A stretch of 5,590 nucleotides of DNA from a bacterium. GTDB lineage: Bacteria; Krumholzibacteriota; Krumholzibacteria; LZORAL124-64-63. The notes beneath the pieces were generated by a model that saw only the letters and a program-made list of their open reading frames with translations, had not been told where the DNA came from and ran no database searches. How positions within the stretch are numbered: the first letter of the stretch is position 1; each line of letters starts with the position of its first letter. The stretch is from NCBI GenBank assembly GCA_003646045.1, contig QNDV01000186.1, positions 1 through 5,590 on the forward strand. The letters are read 5' to 3'. The translations under genes were made by a program, and so were the position numbers. Below are positions 1 through 5,590 of this stretch, one piece after another.

Positions 1-289
1 GCACGGTGCGCCCACCACGAACACGGGCCTGCGGCGCCGGCGACTGATCCAGGATCATGCCTTCGGGGACTGACGGATGGGACCTGCTGCGGACCACCTC
101 CACCGCCAGCTGTTCGCCAACGAGCCTGGTCTCGGCTCCCCGAACGCTGAGTCCGCGCACATCCGGCATCACCACCACCTCGTTGTGATGGATAATGGCC
201 GGCAGCACCAGGAAGTTCACACCCAGCAGCACGCCGCCGGCAACCCCCACCAGGGCCGCCATGAACAGCAGTAGTTTCCACAACTTCAT
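1..289 (-). CDS. Membrane-anchored PASTA-domain protein (3' end outside window)
   Basis: The first 96 codons are visible. The product starts MKLWK, followed by a hydrophobic stretch (about residues 6-33) that reads as a signal anchor or single membrane helix with a short basic cytoplasmic tail. A PASTA domain begins near residue 38: VVVMPDVRGLS (38-48), then an amphipathic segment (50-61) and VPEGMILDQSPAP (74-86) followed by V-R-G-G-R-T-V (90-96), the classic end of a PASTA repeat. PASTA domains occur outside the membrane in Ser/Thr kinases and penicillin-binding proteins, where some bind muropeptides or lipid II. No kinase or transpeptidase domain lies before the anchor, so this is a stand-alone type; further PASTA repeats probably follow to the left. 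The ATG overlaps the rsmB stop (ATGA), with a GGGGGA ribosome-binding site 7 nt upstream. A PASTA protein after rsmB is also seen in Geobacter-type operons (recalled knowledge). The domain call is firm; the role is unknown. Confidence 0.88.
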   Translation of the reverse strand, partial: MKLWKLLLFMAALVGVAGGVLLGVNFLVLPAIIHHNEVVVMPDVRGLSVRGAETRLVGEQLAVEVVRSRSHPSVPEGMILDQSPAPQARVRGGRTV

Positions 290-1662
290 GATGCAGTCCC
301 CCGGCGCAGTCGTGCCGCATAGAAACCATCACCCGGTGCCTGTCCCGGCAGCCAACGCCGTTGCCAGCGGCCCAGGTCATCCGCCGCGGGGACCAGTTCA
401 GGTACCGCGTGCAGCAAGGCCCCGATCACCTGTTCGTTCTCTTCCGGCTCCAGTGAACAAGTCGCATAGAGCAGGGCACCCCCCGGCCGCAGCAGGCCCG
501 CGGCCCGGCGCGCCAATTCCAGCAGGACGATGCCGTTACGGCCCGGCGTATCCGGCGCCAGTTGCCAACGACCGTCGGGGTGGTGCCTCAGGACACCGGT
601 GCCGCTACAGGGACCGTCCACCATTACGGCACCAAAACTACCGTCCCCGAATGGTGGCCTCATCCCGTCAGCTAGTACCACGGAGACGGGCCGGGACTCA
701 ATCCTTTTCGCCGCCCAACTCAACCGGGCCAGACGCGCTGCCTTGTTGTCGACGGCCACCAGCGGAGTGATCCCGGGGTGGGCCGCCGCCAGACGTGCCG
801 TCTTGCCGCCCGGGGCGGCGCACAGGTCCAGTAGGGGTTCGTCGCCGTCCGGCACCGCCCCCAGCAACCAGTTCGTGGCCTGTTGTACCGTTGGGTCCTG
901 GACGATCAGGCCCGGCTCCTGAGCCAGGGCCCGGGCAATGGCCCGCCGACCGGGACGATCGAGGCATACCAGACTGCGGGGATCCTCGCCCACGGCCACC
1001 GGACAACCGGCGGTGTCGAGTCCCCGGGCCGCGGCCCGGGGCTCGGTTCCTTCCAATACGCGGAATGCCACGGCAGGCCTCTGATTGGTGGCACCGCAGA
1101 CCGCCCCCACTGTGGCCGGTTCCCAATGGCACAGCCAGCGCTCCACCAGCCAGCGGGGCAGTGAATGCCAAGCGGCCAACCAGGCGGCACCGTCACCCTC
1201 GAGCTCTGCGAACATGGCTCGCAGCAGGCGCTGGCGTTCCGGCGCGGCCAGGTCGTCGCGGGGCCGCAGCCCACGCCGCGCCCCCTGCAGCAGTCCGTTC
1301 ACGAATCCCACCAGTCTGGCCGGCAGCCGGGCCCGGCACAATTCGCCGGCCTGGTGGATCGTGGCCCGGGCCGGCACACCGTCCATGCCCAGCAACTGAT
1401 GGAGCGAGAGACGCAGCAGGGATCTCAGGCGGGGGTCGGCAGGAGGTTTGCGCGTGGCAAGGGTATCGATGACATGGTCATAGCGGGCCTGCCACTGCAG
1501 GGTACCGCGGACCAGTTCGGCCAGGAAGACCCTTTCCTGACGGGAACCGCCCGCAGCGCGCATGTCCTCGAGGGCCCCATCGAGTTCGGAATCGAGGGCC
1601 GCACCGTCGGCCACGGCCAACAACATGTCAAAGGCGCGCAACCTCACCGGTTCGGCGCTCAT
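286..1662 (-). CDS. rsmB: 16S rRNA (cytosine-967-C5)-methyltransferase RsmB
   Basis: The protein has 458 residues, within the normal RsmB/Sun range of about 430-460. Residues 1-135 form a NusB-like helical RNA-binding domain, followed by a linker and a Rossmann methyltransferase domain. Motif I is LLDLCAAPGGKT (277-288), the S-adenosylmethionine site. Motif IV is VDGPCSGTGVLRHHPD (348-363) with Cys352, and motif VI is YATCSLEPEENEQV (399-412) with Cys402, the expected catalytic nucleophile; Cys352 should release the product. The usual DAPC of motif IV is DGPC here. The enzyme methylates C5 of C967 in 16S rRNA using SAM, in the cytoplasm. Its ATG overlaps the fmt stop (ATGA), and no clear Shine-Dalgarno sequence precedes it, so translation probably depends on coupling to fmt. 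Its own stop overlaps the start of the PASTA gene. The fused NusB domain separates it from other RsmF/NSUN-type m5C methyltransferases. Confidence 0.96.
   Translation of the reverse strand: MSAEPVRLRAFDMLLAVADGAALDSELDGALEDMRAAGGSRQERVFLAELVRGTLQWQARYDHVIDTLATRKPPADPRLRSLLRLSLHQLLGMDGVPARATIHQAGELCRARLPARLVGFVNGLLQGARRGLRPRDDLAAPERQRLLRAMFAELEGDGAAWLAAWHSLPRWLVERWLCHWEPATVGAVCGATNQRPAVAFRVLEGTEPRAAARGLDTAGCPVAVGEDPRSLVCLDRPGRRAIARALAQEPGLIVQDPTVQQATNWLLGAVPDGDEPLLDLCAAPGGKTARLAAAHPGITPLVAVDNKAARLARLSWAAKRIESRPVSVVLADGMRPPFGDGSFGAVMVDGPCSGTGVLRHHPDGRWQLAPDTPGRNGIVLLELARRAAGLLRPGGALLYATCSLEPEENEQVIGALLHAVPELVPAADDLGRWQRRWLPGQAPGDGFYAARLRRGTAS
1022..1041. repeat. 20-bp perfect palindrome, all G+C
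   Basis: Each arm is CCCCGGGCC or its complement (1022-1030 and 1033-1041), around a self-complementary GC centre. Every base is G or C and the symmetry is perfect; it breaks at 1021/1042. It lies inside rsmB, where it encodes roughly P-R-A-A-A-R-G, between the NusB-like and catalytic domains. It could form a very stable hairpin in the mRNA, but a by-product of G+C-rich codon choice is equally possible. Confidence 0.7.
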
Positions 1663-2594
1663 GACACCAGTTTGTCGCCCGGTCGAATCCGGAATCCCCG
1701 CAGGAAATCCGCCACGGGCAGGGGGCGACGGCCCGGGGCCTGCAGACCTGTCAACAAGAGGCTGCCCATGCCGCAGGCCACCTCCACACCGTCATCATTC
1801 ACCTTCAGCACCGCACCGGGTTCCTGGCCGCTGTCTCCCACGGTGCAGGGTCGGGCCTCGGTGATCTTCAACAACCGGTTATCCAGGTAGGTCGAAGTCC
1901 CGGGCCAGGGCGCCATGGAGCGGATCTGGTTGTGCACCGTTACACAGTGCCTGTCCCAGCGAATCGCCGACAGGGTACGTGTCAGTTTGGGGGCATAGAC
2001 GGCGCCGGCATCGTTCTGTGGTTGGGGCTGGACGTGTCCGGTGGCCAGACCGCGCAGGGTGTGGACCAGCAGGTCGGCACCCTGTCCGGCCAGACGGTCC
2101 AACAGATCGCCTGCTGTCTCCTGCGGTCCGATCCCCAGGCTGCGCTGCGCCAGGACCGGCCCCGTATCCACACCTTCGTCCATGCGCATGACTGTCACTC
2201 CGCTCCAACTGTCACCGTGCATGATGGCGTACTGGACCGGTGAGACTCCCCGCCACCGGGGCAGCAGACTCGCATGGACGTTGATGCAACCGTACGTAGG
2301 CGTTGACAGCAGTGGTTCGCGCAGGATGTGTCCGAAGGCCACCACGACGATGGCATCGGGTTGCTCGGCCAGGACCGTCTCACTTACCCGTGCCCTTTCA
2401 CCACGACCGAAGTCCAGAACCGGTAGGCCATGCCCCCGGGCGCAGGTCTTGATTGCCGTGGGAAGAAGCTTGCGCCCCCGCCCTGCCTGACGGTCAGGCT
2501 GGGTCACCACCAGGCGCACGTCGAAGCGGGCTTCCACCAGCGCCTCGAGAGACGGTACGGCAAAATCGGGCGAGCCCATGAAAACGATCCGCAT
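1659..2594 (-). CDS. fmt: Methionyl-tRNA formyltransferase
   Basis: The 311-residue protein matches the usual Fmt length of about 310-315. It transfers a formyl group from 10-formyl-tetrahydrofolate to Met-tRNA(fMet). The N-terminal formyltransferase domain starts MRIVFMGSPDFAVPSLEAL. The tRNA-contacting loop PDRQAGRGRKLLP (33-45) is intact. The catalytic signature INVHASLLPRWRG (104-116) supplies Asn105 and His107, and Asp143 lies in MDEGVDTGPVL (138-148). The C-terminal OB-like domain follows, with YAPKL (200-204), PWPGT (229-233) and LRGFRIRPGDKL (298-309). The segment after YAPKL, usually of the form K-E-E-x-R-I-D-W, is R-T-L-S-A-I-R-W here and lacks the acidic residues. The ATG is chosen over an in-frame GTG 6 nt upstream because AGGAG sits 7 nt before the ATG but only 1 nt before the GTG. 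The def stop is 2 nt upstream, and the fmt stop overlaps the rsmB start. Confidence 0.96.
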   Translation of the reverse strand: MRIVFMGSPDFAVPSLEALVEARFDVRLVVTQPDRQAGRGRKLLPTAIKTCARGHGLPVLDFGRGERARVSETVLAEQPDAIVVVAFGHILREPLLSTPTYGCINVHASLLPRWRGVSPVQYAIMHGDSWSGVTVMRMDEGVDTGPVLAQRSLGIGPQETAGDLLDRLAGQGADLLVHTLRGLATGHVQPQPQNDAGAVYAPKLTRTLSAIRWDRHCVTVHNQIRSMAPWPGTSTYLDNRLLKITEARPCTVGDSGQEPGAVLKVNDDGVEVACGMGSLLLTGLQAPGRRPLPVADFLRGFRIRPGDKLVS

Positions 2595-2596
2595 CG

Positions 2597-3127
2597 TCAC
2601 GCTCCTGACATGATGCCATGCATTCGCAGCCACAGCAGCCGTGGCGCCAGCCGCCAGCGTCGGCGACGGGGCACGCGGTCAATGAAGAGGATACCGTCGA
2701 GGTGGTCCATCTCGTGCTGGACGACACGGGCCATCAACGACTCGTCCCTGAGTACCTGCAGGTCCCCGGCCCGGTCACAATAGCTGACCTCCACCCCCCG
2801 AGGACGCCAGACCGTGGTATAGAGCCCGGGGAACGAGAGGCAACCTTCTTCGAACGGGACTACCGGTCCGAAAGTCGCCACCAGTTCCGGATTTAGCAGC
2901 TCCAGCCGGCGCTTATCCCTGGTTTTCCCGGGCTCGCGTATCACGAGTGCGCGCAGACTCCGGTCGATCTGCGGAGCGGCCAACCCCACACCGCCATCGG
3001 CGTCCAGGGCCAACCACAGGTCGTCCATCAGGACCGGCGTCCCCGGTGCGGCAGGATCAACGATTTCTGCCCGGCGCCGTAGACACCTGGCACCGTACAC
3101 GCGTATAGCGGGTGGCCGGGCGGCCAT
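2597..3127 (-). CDS. def: Peptide deformylase
   Basis: The 176-residue metalloenzyme removes the N-formyl group from new polypeptides as they leave the ribosome, opposite in sense to its neighbour fmt. All three family motifs are intact: GVGLAAPQ (46-53), EGCLS (94-98, metal ligand Cys96) and QHEMDHLDG (137-145, ligands His138 and His142, catalytic Glu139). The tail after residue 150 is strongly basic, RVPRRRRWRLAPRLLWLRMHG (written to its core: residues 151-171); in E. coli a C-terminal helix binds the ribosome, so a similar role is possible but not shown. The chosen ATG gives the typical opening MAARPPAIRVYG and lies 4 nt after the yajC stop. A GGGGA element inside the last yajC codons sits 8 nt upstream. 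The open frame runs further upstream through yajC, but that extension has no family similarity. The product has the compact size of ordinary bacterial deformylases. Confidence 0.96.
   Translation of the reverse strand: MAARPPAIRVYGARCLRRRAEIVDPAAPGTPVLMDDLWLALDADGGVGLAAPQIDRSLRALVIREPGKTRDKRRLELLNPELVATFGPVVPFEEGCLSFPGLYTTVWRPRGVEVSYCDRAGDLQVLRDESLMARVVQHEMDHLDGILFIDRVPRRRRWRLAPRLLWLRMHGIMSGA
2602..2606 (-). promoter_or_regulatory. Ribosome-binding site of fmt
   Basis: AGGAG on the minus strand lies 7 nt before the ATG at 2594, inside the last codons of def. It decides for that ATG over the in-frame GTG at 2600, which would leave a spacing of only 1 nt. Confidence 0.75.
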
Positions 3128-3131
3128 ACGG

Positions 3132-3443
3132 CTATTCCCCGGCGGTGACGCCGGTAATGGACTGCTTGCTGATCTCCACCTTGACGCCTTCGGCGATGGT
3201 AGCCACCACGCGATCACCCTTGACGTCACGCACTTTGGCGAAGAGGCCACCACTGGTAACGATCTCGTCGCCGCGTTTGAGGGCCTCGATCATGGTCTTG
3301 CGCTGGTCCTGCTGCTTCTTCTGGGGCCGGATGATCATGAACCAGAAGACCAGGAAGATCAGAATGATGGGAGCGAACTGGATCAGCATGGAGCCGCCGC
3401 CACCGCCTTCGGTGGGTGCGGACATGGCCAGGAAACTCAGCAT
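3132..3443 (-). CDS. yajC: YajC, Sec translocase accessory membrane subunit
   Basis: The 103-residue protein has normal YajC size and architecture. A short N-terminal segment with a glycine run (residues 13-17) precedes one membrane helix (about 20-38) ending in the family signature FWFMIIRPQKKQ (33-44). A cytoplasmic domain follows, with LKRGDEIVTSGGLFAKV (55-71) and the short beta-rich stretch KVEISKQSITGV (88-99). In E. coli YajC associates with SecDF and SecYEG and with AcrB; it is abundant but not essential. The start at 3443 is preferred over an internal ATG at 3426 because GAGGAG sits 5 nt before it and nothing comparable precedes the internal one. The gene lies downstream of tgt after a 122-bp gap, as in the common queA-tgt-yajC order, but the next gene is def rather than secD. 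Confidence 0.95.
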   Translation of the reverse strand: MLSFLAMSAPTEGGGGGSMLIQFAPIILIFLVFWFMIIRPQKKQQDQRKTMIEALKRGDEIVTSGGLFAKVRDVKGDRVVATIAEGVKVEISKQSITGVTAGE

Positions 3444-3565
3444 TGGAACTCCTCGGGATGGGGATCGGCACGCCTGGGTACCGCCTCCGGTCGTCGAAAC
3501 TCGCGTATTCCAAGATGGGGTGCGAAGTGCGGTTCGGCAAGGTACCTGGCCACGCTGTTTGCCGT
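3444..3565. other. tgt-yajC intergenic region
   Basis: This 122-bp stretch is the only sizeable non-coding DNA in the window. It contains the yajC ribosome-binding site at its left end and a 6-bp inverted repeat (CGGCAA at 3535-3540, TTGCCG at 3559-3564, 18-nt loop) just after the tgt stop. No T-tract follows the repeat, so it is not a convincing intrinsic terminator. I see no good -35/-10 pair, although TTGCCG-like and weak AT-poor candidates exist, so an internal promoter remains possible but unproven. Confidence 0.6.
3449..3454 (-). promoter_or_regulatory. Ribosome-binding site of yajC
   Basis: GAGGAG on the minus strand is 5 nt upstream of the yajC ATG. It is the strongest Shine-Dalgarno sequence in the window, fitting a gene that is not translationally coupled to its upstream neighbour. 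Confidence 0.8.
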
Positions 3566-4756
3566 TCAACCGAGGCGCCTGCTCCGGTCGGCAAGTCGGG
3601 CTGCCTCCCCCTCCTGCCAGCGGGAGGTGTGGACCGCGGCCCAAGCCTTGAAAGTGCCATCGGAGATGGTGCGCCGGATGCCTGCCATCAACTCCTGGTA
3701 CAGGTGCAGATTGTGGATCGTGGCCAGAATGGGTCCCAGTACTTCCCGCGCCTGGAACAGGTGGCGGATGTAGGCCCGGCTGTGCCGCGCACAGGTGGGG
3801 CATCCGCATTGGGGATCGATGGGACCCTCATCCTCGGCGTAATCCCGGTTCTTGATGACCAGGCGGCCGTCGTGGGTCAGCACCGTGCCCGTACGTGCCA
3901 TGCGTGTCGGCAACACGCAGTCGAACATGTCCACGCCCGCCGCCACCGCGGCCAGGATGTCGTCCGGGAAACCCACTCCCATGAGGTAGCGCGGACGGGC
4001 GGGCGGCAGCAGTCCCGCCGCCAGTTCCGTCATCTCCCGCAGGGCGGTCGTGGGCTCACCCACCGACAAACCGCCGATGGCATAGCCCGGCAGATCGAAG
4101 GCCGTTATTTCGGCGGCCGAACGTCGTCGCAACTGCTCGTCCACGCCACCCTGCATGATGCCAAAGAGGTTCCGTTGCCAACCCTCCCGGAAAGTACTGC
4201 CACCGAATACGTCGCGGCAACGCCCCAGCCAACGGGTTGTCCGCTCCACCGCCCGCTCCACCTCGCCGGGATCCGCCCCGTAGGCCGCGCACTGGTCGAA
4301 GGCCATGACGATATCCGCCCCCAGTGCCAGCTGTATCTCCATACTCAATTCGGGAGTAAAGAAGTGGCGACTGCCGTCCAGATGGCTGCGGAACTCGACA
4401 CCGTCCTCGGTCACCCGGTTGAGATCCCCCAGGGAGAATACCTGGAATCCGGCACTGTCGGTAAGCAGAACCCCATCCCAACCCTGGAAGCGGTGGAGGC
4501 CGCCGCGGCGGGCGATGAGTTCGTGCCCCGGGCGCAGGTACAGGTGGTAGGTATTGCCCAGTATCATCCGCGCACCGGTGGCCCAGACCTGTTCGAAAGT
4601 GACGGCTTTCACCGACCCCACCGTACCCACCGGCATGAAAACCGGCGTCTCGACATTACCGTGACCGGTGACCAGATGTCCCCGCCGCGCGCCGGTGTCA
4701 CCGCAGTTGTCCGTGACCGTGAAAGAGAACGGCGTATCCAGTGCATGTGCGGTCAT
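3566..4756 (-). CDS. tgt: tRNA-guanine transglycosylase (queuine/preQ1)
   Basis: The 396-residue TIM-barrel enzyme replaces guanine-34 with preQ1 in tRNAs for Asp, Asn, His and Tyr. Family motifs run in order: ARRGHLVTGHGNVETPVFMP (23-42), LTDSAGFQVFSL (98-109, Asp100 as general acid/base), MAFDQC (151-156, Asp154 for base recognition), FGIMQGG (198-204), YAIGGLSVGEP (225-235), YLMGVG (257-262) and VDMFDCVLPTR (275-285, Asp279 as nucleophile). Zinc ligands are Cys317, Cys319, Cys322 and His348. The canonical DSGGFQ is DSAGFQ here (Ala102), next to the active-site aspartate. The length is slightly above the usual 370-380 because of extra residues at both ends. The start is set by the ATGA overlap with queA, a GGGGG element 5 nt upstream, and the normal distance to the ARRG motif; the frame stays open upstream inside queA without family similarity. 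Confidence 0.96.
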   Translation of the reverse strand: MTAHALDTPFSFTVTDNCGDTGARRGHLVTGHGNVETPVFMPVGTVGSVKAVTFEQVWATGARMILGNTYHLYLRPGHELIARRGGLHRFQGWDGVLLTDSAGFQVFSLGDLNRVTEDGVEFRSHLDGSRHFFTPELSMEIQLALGADIVMAFDQCAAYGADPGEVERAVERTTRWLGRCRDVFGGSTFREGWQRNLFGIMQGGVDEQLRRRSAAEITAFDLPGYAIGGLSVGEPTTALREMTELAAGLLPPARPRYLMGVGFPDDILAAVAAGVDMFDCVLPTRMARTGTVLTHDGRLVIKNRDYAEDEGPIDPQCGCPTCARHSRAYIRHLFQAREVLGPILATIHNLHLYQELMAGIRRTISDGTFKAWAAVHTSRWQEGEAARLADRSRRLG

Positions 4757-5590
4757 CCGGGCCCCCGTTCCTCGATGCCCGGCATGACGAGCATACAGTC
4801 CCCGTAACTGTAGAATCGCATCTTTTCGGCCACCGCATGGCGGTAGATCCGCCGCCAGGCCGCATCGCCCGCCAGGGCGGCCACGAGCATGAGCAGTGAC
4901 GACCCCGGCAAATGGAAATTGGTCAACAGGCCGTCCACGGCCGTCACCCGGTCGGGCGGGGCGATAAACAAGCGTGTGATCCCCGCAACCTCCCAGGCAT
5001 CCGTCTGCCAACTGGCCCGACCCGTGAAGACCGTGTCATCTCCCGCCAGGACATGATCCTCACCACCCTGCGGCGGCAATTGCAGACCGGAAACGGTCTC
5101 CAGCACGCGCAGCGACGTGGTTCCCACGGCGATGACACGACCGCCGCGGCTACGCGTCCGGTCCAGGGCGCGCATGGTCGCTGCCGGCAGACGAAAGAAC
5201 TCGCCGTGCAGGCGGCGAGCAGCTATCTGGGCCCCGGTGGGAGACTGGAAGGTGCCGGGCCCCACATGTAGCGAAACCGAAGCCGTTTCCACACCGGCGT
5301 CCGCCAACCGGTTCATGATTTCCGTGCTGAAATGCAGGCCCGCCGTGGGCGCCGCCACCGAACCTGCGCCACCGGCGTCGGGACGGGCAAAAACCGTCTG
5401 GTACCGTAACCGGTCCATGGCCCCCCGCTCATCCCCGGGTTCGCGCCGGATGTAGGGAGGCAGGGGCATGACACCCCACCGCCGGGCCACGACGGCCAGG
5501 TCACCGCCGGCAGTCACAACGACGGTGCCGTCGTCGTACCGGTCAAGCACTGTCAGGTGCGGTGCATCATCACCGGCACTGGTACCGTCC
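4753..5590 (-). CDS. queA: S-adenosylmethionine:tRNA ribosyltransferase-isomerase QueA (5' end outside window)
   Basis: The last 278 codons are visible and the frame stays open to the window edge; about 70-100 N-terminal residues are missing. QueA transfers and isomerises the ribosyl part of SAM onto preQ1 in tRNA, giving epoxyqueuosine, directly after the Tgt step. Motifs in order are GVMPLPPYI, YQTVFA, SVAAPTAGLHF, SLHVGPGTFQ, VIAVGTTSLRVLE, LLTNFHLPGSSLLMLVAALAG and RFYSYGDCMLV near the C-terminus. Between VLE and LFI the protein is about 23 residues longer than the E. coli sequence as I recall it. A GTG at 5550 is in frame but lies well inside the domain, so it is not the start. The stop overlaps the tgt ATG, coupling the two enzymes of the same pathway. 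Confidence 0.95.
   Translation of the reverse strand, partial: DGTSAGDDAPHLTVLDRYDDGTVVVTAGGDLAVVARRWGVMPLPPYIRREPGDERGAMDRLRYQTVFARPDAGGAGSVAAPTAGLHFSTEIMNRLADAGVETASVSLHVGPGTFQSPTGAQIAARRLHGEFFRLPAATMRALDRTRSRGGRVIAVGTTSLRVLETVSGLQLPPQGGEDHVLAGDDTVFTGRASWQTDAWEVAGITRLFIAPPDRVTAVDGLLTNFHLPGSSLLMLVAALAGDAAWRRIYRHAVAEKMRFYSYGDCMLVMPGIEERGPG

Noticed and set aside
195..770. 191-codon open frame on the plus strand
   Set aside because: It is antisense to rsmB and the PASTA gene, is Pro/Arg/Ala-rich, and has no recognisable domain.
1165..1890. 241-codon open frame on the plus strand
   Set aside because: It is antisense to rsmB and fmt, crosses their junction, and shows no family motif or ribosome-binding site.
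3535..3564. Intrinsic terminator after tgt
   Set aside because: The stem is only 6 bp with an 18-nt loop and no following T-tract on the minus strand.
3444..3809. N-terminal extension of YajC into tgt
   Set aside because: It overlaps the 3' part of tgt in another frame and gives no YajC-like sequence, while GAGGAG directly precedes the ATG at 3443.
3416..4807. 463-codon open frame on the plus strand
   Set aside because: It lies antisense to tgt and yajC, whose family motifs are unmistakable. The translation is compositionally odd, has no recognisable domain, and long antisense frames are expected in G+C-rich coding DNA.
4757..5011. N-terminal extension of Tgt upstream of the chosen ATG
   Set aside because: The frame is open but lies wholly inside queA, and the translation has no similarity to Tgt; the normal distance to the first Tgt motif fits the ATG at 4756.
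5519..5534. Short palindrome in queA (ACGACGG and its complement, 2-nt centre)
   Set aside because: It falls in codons for Asp-Asp-Gly-Thr-Val-Val, is only 16 bp long, and is explained by GAC/GTC-type codon use.

Overview
This is a G+C-rich (roughly two-thirds by eye), densely packed bacterial window in which every recognisable gene lies on the minus strand. In transcription order (right to left) it reads: queA (5' end beyond the window), tgt, yajC, def, fmt, rsmB, and a membrane-anchored PASTA-domain protein (3' end beyond the window). No gene on the plus strand, RNA gene, mobile element, CRISPR array or convincing terminator was found. The long plus-strand open frames are typical antisense shadows of G+C-rich coding DNA.

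Region 3566-5590 holds the last two steps of queuosine incorporation that act on the tRNA. Tgt exchanges the wobble guanine of GUN-anticodon tRNAs for preQ1, and QueA converts preQ1 to epoxyqueuosine. The two genes overlap by ATGA. A 122-bp gap (3444-3565), the only sizeable non-coding stretch, precedes yajC, the small membrane subunit of the Sec accessory complex, which has a strong GAGGAG ribosome-binding site. In many bacteria queA-tgt-yajC continues into secD-secF; here it runs straight into def.

Region 286-3127 holds peptide deformylase (def), methionyl-tRNA formyltransferase (fmt) and the 16S rRNA m5C967 methyltransferase (rsmB). The first two form the N-formylmethionine cycle: Fmt formylates initiator tRNA and Def removes the formyl group from new proteins. 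Junctions are very tight: 4 nt for yajC-def, 2 nt for def-fmt, and ATGA overlaps for fmt-rsmB and rsmB-PASTA. This indicates one translationally coupled operon for tRNA modification, initiation and ribosome maturation. The last visible gene encodes a short cytoplasmic tail, one membrane helix and at least one PASTA domain outside the membrane.

The def-fmt-...-rsmB-PASTA order resembles, from general knowledge, Geobacter-type Deltaproteobacteria (where rpe often follows) and some uncultivated high-G+C phyla. Joining it directly to queA-tgt-yajC without secDF is less usual. The host is most likely a Gram-negative-type, deep-branching bacterium, but the phylum cannot be fixed from this window. 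I see mostly housekeeping genes; the most interesting items are the PASTA protein, the missing secDF, a 20-bp perfect palindrome in rsmB, and a few motif or length deviations in Tgt, Fmt and QueA.
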